Source: Diphasiastrum complanatum (taxonomy: Eukaryota; Streptophyta; Lycopodiopsida; Lycopodiales; Lycopodiaceae). Taken from it: DNA of 64,000 nt. Positions 1 through 11,600 of the stretch are shown in pieces. The stretch covers positions 8,818,713-8,882,712 of the forward strand of contig CM055100.1 in the NCBI GenBank assembly GCA_029204225.1, in the 5' to 3' direction. Made by a program: the position numbers and the translations under genes. The notes beneath the pieces are model-generated. The model was not told where the DNA came from and did no database searches. It saw only the letters and a list, made by a program, of their open reading frames with translations. Positions within the stretch are counted from its first letter, which is position 1, and every line of letters begins with the position of its first letter.

Positions 1-654
1 GGCCTACATGGCTTGCCACATGCCAATTTGTGACAGGCTTGGTAGATAGCAGACCTATGACATGCTTATGTGGCCTACTACACAAGCCTATGGTAGGTAG
101 TGAGGCGAGAATCATTTCCTGCCACCAAGGTCAAGAATAGGATATTTTGGCCCAAGCTCATAGGCGTCGATACCGACAACTTAGCCGAAGACATGGTCAC
201 CAACTACCGTGTATTCTACCAAAAGCACCATGGCAACCCTAATCGCAAGGTCAGATATTTTGCAGACAATTGCGGCCTGGTAGCATTTCTGACAAAACTC
301 AAGGGTTTCTGGGATCGAGGGCTACCCCCAATAGCCCTTGATATCAATAAACCACTGCGAACACAAAAGGACCACATGAGCATAGCAAGGCTTTATTATC
401 GCGCTGCACTCACTTCAGCCCTGCACGCTGATATGGTGGAGCTATGGAAAACCCACAACTTTCTACAGGGTATGCTCCACTATTACAAACCAATGCTCTT
501 CCTGAACAAACTATGGTGACAAATGATGGAGGGCATCGACACCACAATCTACCACTCCCAATAGCAACAGTCTCACCTCCAAGAAGCACAGAAGATCCAA
601 GAAGAAAAGACTTCGATTGGTGTGGGACCACCACTCCAATAAGGAGGGGGATAA
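1..654 (+). mobile_element. 3' internal end of an LTR retrotransposon (unidentified family)
   Basis: A reading frame of 139 codons (100-519, no ATG start) is present, but I do not recognise its product and no retroviral motif is visible. The segment ends in a purine-rich tract, AAGGAGGGGGATAA (641-654), followed immediately by TGTTAG. That is the usual layout of a polypurine tract before a 3' LTR, so I infer that this is the tail of an element whose body lies upstream of the window. An unrelated single-copy sequence is also possible. Confidence 0.35.
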
Positions 655-1402
655 TGTTAGCATTTGTGCTAACACAGAAAAAAATAAAAAAAATAAAACT
701 TCGTGGCATGTGTTTTGTAAGTCCACGTACGAGTGTCTATTAATAAACTTCTGCCATGGCATGTGTTTGTAAGCCCATGAGTAGAAGCTTAAAAAAAAAA
801 TAACTTAAACTTAGATTTAGAACTTAGACTTGGGAAACTCAAGATTAGAAATATTTTGTCTTAAGTTTTCCTAAGTTAAGAAACTTTGAAATTCTAAATC
901 CTAACTTAGAAGTTCTAGAAAGGCTAGAAATAGATTAGTCCCATAAGTTAGTGGATACTTATGGAAGACCCTCCTTGCCATAAAAGGAGAGGTATTTGCC
1001 TTGTAAATAACACTTTTGAGATTAAGCTATCAAGTTCTCTATTTTTGAGATTATCTCTCTATTTCATTTGTGTTCCCTTTAGGAAGGTGCATAGCTTGAG
1101 GGAAGGTGCTTGGGCCTCCTCTTGCCTCCTTCTCATTGGTTTGTATTGTGGCTTATTGGTTAGCCGCAATCTTCCATTCTAATTCCCTTTGGGTGTTAAT
1201 TTAGGATTTAGCTTAATCACCTTGCTAGTTGAGTAAGCCTTAGTAAGGTTGTTGTTTTTGTCCTCTTAGTTAGTTTCATTTCTATTTCAAGCACTAGTTG
1301 GGTAAGCCTTAGTGCTTCCGTCATTGTTTTCTATTTCCATATTTATGTTTGAAGCTTGGTCAAAACTTAGAAAGTGGACGATCCTTTCTATACTACACCA
1401 CA
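655..1402 (+). repeat. LTR-like block with TATA box
   Basis: The block starts with TGTTAG just after a polypurine tract. A TATA-like CATAAAAGG lies near 980 and a pyrimidine-rich stretch follows. The first 20 bases (655-674) form a perfect 8-bp inverted repeat, TGTTAGCA/TGCTAACA, around a 4-base loop. The right edge is uncertain; no second copy and no primer-binding site were found, so the LTR call rests on the polypurine tract and the promoter-like signals only. Confidence 0.4.
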
Positions 1403-1438
1403 TCTTGAGTAGATCTAGCTGAACATTCAGGGGCCAGA

Positions 1439-2600
1439 ATGGCTTCCAACATTTCACAGAAAATCACTGTGATTCTTGATGGATCGAATTACGGTCACTG
1501 GAAAATAAGAACCATGATTTTCTTAAAGGGAGAAGGTTTATGGGGCGTTGTGGATGGCATTGAAGAAATGCCAGAAGAGAATGAAGTTAGAATCAATGAA
1601 TGGAGAAGAAAGGATGATAAAGCAGTTGCTCTTATCACTCTGTCATTGACAGAAAAAATCTTGATGAATGTTGACGATCTTAATCATAGTCAACATATTT
1701 GGCAGAGTCTGCAGGAAAAGTATGAAGCAAAGACCAAGACAGAGGTCTTGCATCTGACAAATCAACTATTCACTGGAATGGTGTCGATCTTGATTCACAT
1801 GTGAACAAGATGAAAGCCATCTTTGCTAGCGGCAGTAGGAATGGAGCACAGAATACCACCTGCACAACAGTTTATGTTTTTTATCAGATCACTTCCACAG
1901 GCCTACCAGTCATTAAGAACAATCTTAATGCAATCTCCTGGTACTACCTTTGACGATGTCGCAAAGGCTGTTGCAGAGGAAAAGCTGATATGACAGCAGG
2001 CTGAGCAGAAGGAAGATGATGAGAAGGCCCTATTTGTTAAAACAAAAGGGAAGAATGCTCAGCGAGGAGACTTCTCCAGAAGCAAAAACCAGCCAGAAGC
2101 AAAGAATGCAGGCGGTTATAAGAAGTAGGACAAGAAGAATATTACCTGCTTTCACTGTCAAAGGACAAGACATTATGCAAGTGAGTGTTGGTACAATCCT
2201 AAGTCAAAGGCTTTCAAAGAAAAGAATATTAGGAAGGACAGTGTGCATGAAGCAGAATCGTCCCCACAACAAGAGGAAGATGCCAACATATTTGTGTTGA
2301 CAGAGGGAGAAGGCGACATTGCACATCTGACACAAGAAAATTGTTCTAGGATAATAATAGATTCTGGAGCTATTGTCCTACGTGTAGGAAAGTGAATGTG
2401 CTAAAGCAATTCGAGTTGCTAAGTACTCCTGCAGAAATTCCAACCAAGATGCACATCCACATCAATCAAACTTGGTGATACACACACCAAATCAAAAGAG
2501 AAAAAAATTGGATGAAAAGTCTTCCAAAGTCATCTTTATTGGCTACCCGTCTGAGGCAGCTGGATACAAGCTATACGATCCATTGACCAAGAAAATTCTT
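1439..2600 (+). pseudogene. Copia gag-protease remnant with internal deletion
   Basis: The first 121 codons (1439-1801) read as a Copia gag N-terminus, with the G-x-N-Y-x-x-W motif of the gag_2/UBN2 family. The frame is then lost to frameshifts, but a CCHC knuckle (C-F-H-C-x4-H-x4-C) is readable near 2143-2190, followed by a protease-like I-I-D-S-G-A near 2350. The sequence then jumps at about 2460 to the region just C-terminal of integrase (K-L-D-E-K-S..F-I-G-Y), so the rest of integrase has been deleted. This copy cannot encode a working polyprotein. Confidence 0.75.
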
Positions 2601-2619
2601 GTCAGTGCTGGAAGAAAAC

Positions 2620-3100
2620 CTATATTCTCTCTCTCTCTTTGTTTTTTTTTCACAAAGCCAATTTTGCGTGATAGGCATTTTTGGCAATTGTCGCACTTTT
2701 CGCATATTTCACACTTTTGCGAAATTAGAACCAGAGCGTGAATGTGTAACGGAATGCAAGAAAGCAAAAGTGGACAGTAGCTCTCTTGCGGTATCGCACT
2801 GTTTGAGATCCAAACAGCACACAAAACATTTATTGTAATCTATAATTCAGATAATATAAATGCAAGGGTGCATTAGACGCAGTCATCTGCAATTGTTTTA
2901 TGTCTGATTGATTCATTTTCTCTTTCATCCATTATTCATGCAGTAAATCTGTACTTGTAGTCTGCTATATGTTGCAATAGTGGATAATTCTTGTTTCTAC
3001 ATTTGAGTTTTTGTAAATTTTTCTATCACCATGTTCCATGTAGCCTTTGGGTTGCTTCGTATAAACTTTCTCATGTACATAGCCATTTAAGAAAGCATGA
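2620..3100. other. Noncoding stretch, no gene seen
   Basis: The stretch begins with a short CT run and a T run (2625-2650), then AT-rich DNA without a convincing reading frame. The motif TTTTGCG/TCGCAC near 2665-2720 resembles the CGCGAA-rich block that follows. Confidence 0.4.
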
Positions 3101-3104
3101 GTGA

Positions 3105-3930
3105 CATTTATTTGAAACTGTTAGAAATGGTGAACTTCTGCAACTTTGTCGCGGCACGAACAAGACACGAAGGTTGAACAAGAATGATTCGCGACAGTCA
3201 ACATGTCTTTGACTCGAAGCACGAATGATTCGCAAATCATTTGCGAACCGTAAACACACCTCCAGGACCGCAAACTGCAAGAGGGACGCAAAACGAAAAC
3301 TACAAAAAGAAACGAAAAGAACGAGAGCAAACGGGACATTACAAAACAAACGAAGAGAAATCTTTCGCGCTACCAGCTGGTAGCTCAACGGGCTTCTCGC
3401 CCAGCTAAAACAAATAGCAACGATGGAGACTAGCTAACTAGTTGATTAGCATTAACTAGTCTTGTGATTCTACGTTTAGCTATCTTGTAAACTCCACACA
3501 GTGGAGGTATAAACGATCCTCTCTGGATCATAACAAAAAAAGAGTGAATACAGAGATCCGTAAGAGACAAAAAGAGACGTAGCAAATAGAGTAAGAAAGC
3601 AAAAATACCATAGCTGTGCATGAAAGTCTGCCAATGAGCAGAACACAGCGTACAAGCAGAGTGTCAATCCGCCAACGCGCGAGACATTGACGATCTCGCT
3701 CCAAAACCAAACTGATAGTATATTCGCTCTATTTTCGTGTGTCTCTTTGTCTTGTGCTGTGTGTCTTGATTGCTAGAATAGAATGTGTTCTGTGATGCGT
3801 AGTCGCGTGTCTGGGATCCTGTAAGAGCTTTCGCACGAAAAGAAAATTCAAAGACAGAAAATTGTTCGCGAATCAGAAGAGAGAGAAGACGAACACGAAA
3901 CAATCTCTCGCTTCCGCGACAGAAACAATA
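3105..3930 (-). repeat. CGCGAA-rich LTR-like block interrupting a Copia remnant
   Basis: This block has many TTCGCGAA-like words (for example near 3192, 3225, 3868, 3915) and no sustained coding. Read on the minus strand, ATTCGCGAACAATTTT matches the same word order in the confirmed LTR at 43768-44604 (GATTCGCGAACAGAATTTT). It abuts a minus-strand Copia reverse transcriptase fragment at about 3930, as though it had been inserted there. I infer a relative of that LTR family; exact ends were not found. Confidence 0.4.
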
Positions 3931-4250
3931 TATCAAAGACACATAAAGTTGCAAGAGAAATAAGAACTCGAAGTATTGTTACCATCGTTTCCACAAGTGC
4001 ATAATCAATGCCATACATTTGAGCATACCCTTTACCACCAACCTTGCCTTGAAGTTGTTGATGATCCCATATTGATTATGCTTCTCTTTGTAGATCCACT
4101 TACCTTCTTCCCTTGAGGAATCTCCACAAACTCCAAATTATATGATTTCTCATCAAAGCATGTGAGTCCATCAAAAGACACTCTTCTACCCTCTAAATAT
4201 ATGTTTATGGAGTTATAAAGACTAGTACTTTGGTGCACGTTGGGGTTTGA
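3930..4250 (-). pseudogene. Copia reverse transcriptase N-terminal fragment
   Basis: On the minus strand the start of a Copia reverse transcriptase can be read: P-Q-G-K-K-V, then K-W-I-Y-K, F-K-A-R-L-V and, after a one-base frameshift, K-G-Y-A-Q-x-Y-G-I-D-Y. The coding match stops near 3930, where a different sequence begins. It is a short dead fragment, probably left when another repeat landed in it. Confidence 0.7.
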
Positions 4251-4330
4251 CTATGAAAAATTATGGAGTTATAAAGACTAGTGGGGTTTGACTACGAAAA
4301 AATGTTTATGGAGTTATAAAGACTAGTATG
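4203..4330 (+). repeat. Three short direct repeats (TATGGAGTTATAAAGACTAG)
   Basis: The 20-base word TATGGAGTTATAAAGACTAG occurs three times, at about 4206, 4263 and 4308, each followed by GGTGCAC- or GGGTTTGAC-like sequence. The copies are separated by fragments of one another (GGGGTTTGACTA.GAAAAA), which suggests local slippage or template switching. Confidence 0.7.
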
Positions 4331-5437
4331 CTGGTGCACACCGGGTGCTAGCCTACAAAAGAAATTTTTAAAAAAAAATACAAATTTTGATTCTTAGATT
4401 TAAAAAACTAAAAATTAAATTTGTTTTGGAGCCAACTCGACTAGAACACTATTATTCTAGCCGAATTAGCTCCAAAAAAAAACTTCTTGAGTTTTTTTTT
4501 TTTTTAAATCAATTTTTTGAAATAAATTTTTTTTAGACTAGCATGCCAACATGCTAGCTTTTACAACTTCATTAGTATTTTTCTATGATCAAAATAAACC
4601 AATATTTAAAGATTAGAAAAGTATTTTGTGATGGACATTTTAAATCTTTGATGGATAGTCAAATTTTTAACTAATGCACCTAATTACCACAATTCTTGTT
4701 CATGAATAATCATGTAGTGGCATTAAAAGAGTACGCACACCACGTGCTACCATTTTGCTGGATCTTGGGTAAAAAAAACTTGCAAAAAATTTACTTGTGA
4801 AATGTCAAAACCCTTTTAATTGTAACATTGACAAGGTCCAAGAGAATGCAAAGGAAATTATAGCTAGATATAGTTAAACAACATGCATGCAATATAGCTA
4901 AATGTCAACATGTTACCAAATTCATGTCAAAGACAAAGGTTAGGAGTAACCTCTTTTATTGTAAAAATTACACATGAACGGCTATTGATAGAGTAATCTG
5001 ATGTGAAACGTTAGAAAGATATGGCTAACAAAAACTAAACTTGTGCCTGAGTTCAATTTAGCAAGGTGCTAAATTATTCAGAATCAAGCACATTTTGTAA
5101 CGAACATACATAAGCAAGGGCAAGAATGAGGGTAGCAGTTTTTTCATCTGAACTGATTTTATCTTTTATCAAATCAGGTTACACTACCCAGTGCAATCTC
5201 CAAGTCCTGAAAACCGTTTTGTATGCTTGATGACTAGATTTGAAAATGTTGTAATTTACTACTACCCGTAGTAAAAAAAGAAAGATTTCCAAAGTCTAGC
5301 CTTCATATTTGATGTATATGAACATAAGCATGTTGCTAATTGCAAATCTGTGAAGCTGTTTTTAATGCATGTGTGGTGGCACATATTCATAAGGGTCTTA
5401 TTTTCTTATGTGCTAAACAAACTTAGTTGTTGGCCAG
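4331..5437. other. AT-rich noncoding DNA upstream of first visible hydrolase exon
   Basis: There are poly-A and poly-T tracts near 4370 and 4495-4530 and no reading frame of note. The last bases (5428-5437) give a normal acceptor ending in CCAG. I read this as intron sequence of the hydrolase gene. I looked here for an exon with the expected DxDxDD motif and found none. Confidence 0.55.
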
Positions 5438-5617
5438 GCAATAACTATCAATGCAAATAGCTGGTCAAATGCTGGATCTGCAATAAACACTGTCTATGAT
5501 ATCTTGTACATGATGAACCGTGAGGACATTCTCGTTGGAATTGGGGGCGAAGGAGGTATAACTGATAATGGCACAATTCTTCCAAATGTTGGTGGTTATC
5601 TACCTATTATTGAGCAG
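5438..5617 (+). CDS. NSH3-like: Hydrolase exon (60 codons), first domain
   Basis: Begins A-I-T-I-N-A-N-S-W after a CCAG acceptor and ends G-Y-L-P-I-I-E-Q before GTAAAT. It is phase 0 at both ends and contains the glycine-rich G-I-G-G-E-G-G turn. The start matches the start of the exon at 12898 in the second domain. Confidence 0.92.
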
Positions 5618-8600
5618 GTAAATAACTCTGACTGTGTAACACATGACAATGGTGTCGACGTAAAAACCATTTTTTGGCTAAGATGAGCTCACAAGCACTA
5701 AGAGCTGCACAGCCATGTTTTGTGACATAAGCATACACACGCTAAGATGTTTCGTGTGTGTAGTATGCATTAACTTATAGTTGAGGCTGAATTATTATTG
5801 GGTTTTTGAAAAATATCTGGCAGGACAAAGAAATTGAGCTTTGTGTTGGCAAAGCTTATAATATCGCTAAAACATGTGATCATGCAGGGACTTTCAACAG
5901 CAGGAGGATGTCGCTACAGAGAAGCCATTCCTCCAGGTCAAGGTGGACGTTTAGATGTTGACACCAATTATGGTATTCGAAGACAGTACCTCCCACAGGT
6001 GCATTAGCTTCTTCTAGTTCGAAGAAAAATGTCTTACAAAATTATGCTTTTACCTTTCTTGATTTTGCACAATGAGGCACTCAGTTTCTTGATTTTCTCT
6101 GATTAGTTGAACTAGGCTTAAACATTGAGTGCAGACTATACTCAAGGATTGATATAACATCAGTCAAAGTATGATCAACTATAAAGCTATCTTCTAGACC
6201 CAGTCTGTGTCTTAGTTATCCTTCTTATTGTATATGTCTGTAGTAGGTTTGTTCCCCTGTTGTTTGTGTCGAAGTTCCTTCATTATCTCCTAGAGTAATC
6301 ACAATTCATAATATACAAATCATATTTTGGAAATTTCTAATTTTAGTGGAATTGCTATAGAATTCTAGTAGACAAGCCAAAATGGACCTGTTCAACAGAT
6401 AAGAAGAATATTTGTAAGACTATGTTTGTTATAGAAGCCACGTCAATCATGAAAGTGAAGCTTGTACTTATCATGTACAGGGAGAAAGGCATTATGTTCC
6501 TTTGAAACAGCGCACTGCACAAGAGGTGTTGGTGGAAACGTTATCTAAGGGACCAACCACAATATTGCTTTTGGGAGCTCAAACCAATTTGGGAATATTG
6601 CTGTTATCACATCCTGAGCTTAAGAAAAACATAGAACACATTTACATGATGGGTGGTGGCGTGCACTCCTCCAACCCAACAGGTTGCTGTCCCGTTGGAT
6701 CTGGCCTATCATGCATACCAGCACAATGTGGAAATGTCGGGAATCTCTTCAGTGCATTGCCTACCAATCCATGGGCTGAATTCAACGTTTTTACGGACCC
6801 TTTTGCGTCATATCAGGTCCTACTAATCAATCTCTCAGTTCTTATTTATTTGCAGTCCTATTTATTGGATGGTAACTTTTGAGTTTAGAGATGTTTGTTT
6901 TATTGCAGGTTTTTCACTCTGGTGTTCCTGTCACTCAAGTTCCACTAGATGTCACAAATTATGCACCCGTGTCTCAAGTCTTTCTTTCCAATCTTCAGAA
7001 AAACTTAGAAACATTCGAGGCTCAATATGTTTATCAAACCTTAAACATATTGCGTGAGACTTGGTCTGATGACAACTTTTACAATGTACGTATGTTGCTT
7101 ATGTTTTTTAAGCTTTGTTTCTTTTTTGCTACTGTCTTGTTGAATCTTGTTTTTCAATACACGACGATATAGAGCATTATAGAAAGCTCGGTAAAGATTA
7201 AACTCTGAAGATAACTACTCATTCATAGAGGGTAAACAGCTTAGCAGCTTTCTGAGTTATACTCTATTCTGTTTTTAGCAAATCATTGCAGTCTTCATTC
7301 AGGACTGTCAAGAGTATCGTCAATCAACCGATAGATCCTCTTCAAACTTTTCACCAGCTCATTGTTTCAACAAAGGCAATGTCTAAACTAAAAAAGAGAA
7401 ATTGGTGTTCTAGAAAATTATGTCTCTTATGTCACACCATCAAAGGAAGCAATATAGAAAAAGAGGGCAATTCAAACATGACATTTAGCATTAAGCGATG
7501 TCCTCTGAAACTAGTTACCTGGTTAAGATGGGCACATGATGGGTGTGACCTAATCCTTGTCTTCTCAACATGGCATTGGTAAGGCTCTATAAGGCCATAT
7601 GAGTGAAGCATGTTAATCATCTTTTCCTTTTGAAGATAAACATGCAATAGGATTATCCTATACCATCTTTGAATGATCATGTGTGAGATTTGTATTGTTT
7701 TGATTGTGAAATGGTAACTTCTTGGTATTTCATCAAAAAAACCTAGAAATTCTAGTCTAGTGCAATTTAGAAAATCTAGCCAATTAGAATGGGTCCAAAT
7801 CTGATCTCATCCAGTCATCTACATGTCAAAAATAGTACAAACAACTTTTTAGGCCTTTATTGACAAATATAAATCTATCTCTAAGTTGAAATTTCATGTT
7901 GGCCTCAAAATTGCCACAATAGATGAACTAAACTAGTTGAATTTTTCACAAAGGATAGTCTCAAAAGAAGCAATGATGACACAAGGGTGTGCTTGCATAA
8001 AAGGAAAATACACTTGATGATCATTATAGCAGCATAGTTTCATGACAATATTATGATAGGAAAGAATGAATGTAAATTAAGACTAGAAATTAGACTTGAA
8101 AGACCTAGGTGTAACCTTCATTATTGCTAGAATAGAGATTACTATGGATAGAGAAAGTGAAAAACTGAGGTTGAATCAACATGAATACATTGAAGAGATG
8201 CTTCACAAATCGGGATGCGGGAGTGTCACCCAGTTAGCACACCAATGGATTGTGGAATAAGGATGAGCAGGAGCCCAACAACTAGCAAGAAAGGGAGCGG
8301 ATGATTAGTTGCCCATACAGGAGTCTGAGTGGCTATTTAATATAGACGATGCTATGGGCACTAGCAATTATTGCCAAGTGGTAGGAAAATCGAGCCAATT
8401 TCTAATCAATCCAAGTGCAAGTCATTGAGCAATAACCAAGAGAGTATTGGAATACCTGAAGGGCACAACCCATTTGAATCTGCTACTCAGGGAAAGGGGA
8501 AAGAATTGTCAGTCACAGGATATGGAGACACGGATTGGAGGGGGGGATCTAGAGAATACAAAATCAATATGGTGCAGTAGCAAACAGAATCGATCGTCCT

Positions 8601-11600
8601 TTCGACCACTAAAACCGAGTACATAGGGATATGTCGAGCATTGGAAGAGCACCTAAGGATCAAGACCTTTCTCGTAGAAATGGAAATCAATCATGATTCG
8701 AAGATCTCATGAATGATAATCAAGGATGCGCTTTCCTGTGTGATAACGAAGGGTTTCACAAGTGTAGTAAAGATATTGACTTATAGTGTCACGTCATCAG
8801 AGATTTGGCTGAAGAAGGCTTGGTGAAATTACATTGTCACACCAGAGACATGGTGGCAGACATTTGGTCCTCACAAAAGATAGATTCATATTTCTTAGAG
8901 ATAAGCTAGGACTAAGAGTTCAATGATAGTACGTTTAGATTTGAAAGGAAAAATTATCGAGAAAGAGGGCAATTCAGACATGACGTCTAGCATTAAGAGA
9001 AGTCATATGAAACTGGTTAGCTATATAGCTAAGATGTCGCGCGCATATATGTGCGTGTATTGCTTTGATAGTGAACCTTTTTTACTTAGTGATTGTATTG
9101 CTAAATGTTCTGCTAACAAGTATTCTTCCAAAGTTATTTCAATTTCCACTTGTTAAACTTTAGTTGTTTTAAGGAGTGTTCTCCCCTCAAATAGTCCAAT
9201 TTTGTTGAAGCTTGCCATCATAGAAGTGAAACTGTTTTAGCTTTTCTTCAGTCATGATCGAGATGTCAAACTCACACACTTTCTAGAGTTGTGTATATGT
9301 GTGCAGAGCTTCTTCTTGTGGGACTCTTTTGCATCAGCAGTTACCATCTCGGGCATGTTGACTGGACACGATCCTAACATGAATAAGTATGCAGTGATAT
9401 ACCCCAAAAATATTACAGTAATCACTTCTGACAAACCGTATGGCATCAATGATGGATCCAACCCCTTCTTTGCAAACAGAGCAACGCCAAAGTTTCATTT
9501 GCAGAAGGGTGGTGTGCACAGTGGGCACGTGCAAACGGGCATTCAGGACCCTTTCTGTTTGGTTCTAGATGGTAAAGGTACTTGCATGGTAAGTGGTACT
9601 AGCAGACTGATTTGACGCTACAAACCAGTTCAAAATCTCAATGACTGCTTTGGTTTTTTAGGTTTTTTCCTTTGAAAGATGATGCTAGCTCAGAATTTTC
9701 TTGACCTTCAGGAGGAACCACACTTTTGTTTAAATAGCTAGCTATTATCACTGCATGGGCTGAGCCCTCAAAATAAACTTCATAAAAGTTACAACTGGAA
9801 CTTGCAACATAGTATGATCTACACTACTAAAAGTCGATATTATCAATCACATATTTGTTTTTTGAAGGAATCTTCAAGATTAAAATGACCTACAGATCAA
9901 AGCTTTGCTTCGAAAAGACCTTTGTTTCCCACTGAAACCGTAGTCTCTCCACATTTTAGTCATGAATTCTTCAAGAAATATTTCATTTGTCCTGAAAAGT
10001 TCTTTCATCTGTTGAAAGCACAGGCTTACCAAGATTATGAAGGTATAGCGAAAGCCTTGATAAATGATAGAGCATCTAAACAATCTGCTACTCTGGAAAG
10101 ACTTTTCACTGCATGATGTAGCATGGCTAGCATAGTTGAGCTCAAAAGCATCTGGATGTGCTGATGTATGACAGACTCTTCTAGACGCATGAAACTAGAA
10201 CAAATTCTATAATCACTTTTATCCCCTGAAAGATTTAAAAAAGGTAACAACTTTAAGAAAGGAAGACATCGTGATTTTGTGGTGAACAACAACATCTCTT
10301 ATTACTAGCATCTACAAGTAACTGCTACTTTTTTTATTTACATATCAATTCTAGAGTTGCTTAGCTCAAATGTTTGTGATGGAAATCCTTGCGCTTAACA
10401 GGATGGATACACAAAAGAGGTACAAAATGGTGGCGCACTTATTCAGGTTGCTCTGCTTCCAAAACCAAATAGGGATACGAATAGTACCCTGAAGATACAA
10501 TTTTACGCAGACTACATTAATGTAAGCAATAATTTCATACTTCGTGAAGTTGTCATCAATTTGTTTAGCTAAAATACCATCTTTTAGAACTGTGCACCGT
10601 TTTTGTTGACGCTTATTGTTCCATATTTCATTCATGAGAAAAATGACTATGATATCGTCTTAATCCATTATCCAGTTACCAGGATAACCATCAAAGATTT
10701 GAATTAACACATTAACTTCCTGCCACCTATATCATAAAGCTTCACATAAATTACATTTCAAGAATTTACAACAGTTATGTTACCTTCAAAGCAGTCAACA
10801 ACTTTTCTAGCAAAAGCATGATTTTAGTATCTATCACATTTGTCTGTAATAAGTCCTGACATACCCATTACCTTGCTCTTCTTTGAATCTTTCTTTACGT
10901 GGTAGGACTTTGAGGTCATCTAAAAATGACAAGATAAACAGCCACTGTTGCATGAAACTGAAACATAAATTGCACAATTATACTTCTTACATATTCTTTG
11001 TTTCGAGCCAAAGCAGATTGTGCTAAGTAACAAGCTAGAAAACTCAAAGCTAGATGTGCCCAATATTGCTGTAAGGTATTGAAACTTCAATTCTGGTTGT
11101 TTTCACATACTACCAGCAAGAGCTTTAGCATGTTCAGATGTTTGGCTCATAGCACGACAACCAATGCTATGTTCTTGTGGCTTTTTTTGCATTACTGATA
11201 AGCATACTTCACAGGTGAGGCATTAGATTGATAGTGTTGATTCGCATCGATATTTTGACGAAGTGTAGGTTCGCCAAAGTAGATTGAGCTAAGTTACAGA
11301 ACTTAAAGCTAGATGTGCCGCCAATATAATTGCTGTAAGGTATTGAAACTTAAATTCTGGTTGTTTGCATGTGTTTCACATAATATGACCAGTAAGAGCT
11401 CTAGCCATCTCAGATGTTTGACTCATAACAGTACAACCAATGCTATGTTCTTGTAGCTTTTACTGCATTATTGATAAGCATACTTCACAGGTGAGACATT
11501 AGATTGATAGTGTTGATTGGCATCGATATTTTGACGAAGTGTATGTGCGTGAACTGTGGCAAATCTATTGGCAGTTTTAATACAAAGTCCAAATCTTTAG

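Noticed and set aside
100-519. V-D-T-D-N-L-A-E-D as the missing Asp cluster of the hydrolase
   Set aside because: The spacing and flanking sequence do not fit the nucleoside hydrolase motif, and the frame abuts an LTR polypurine tract.
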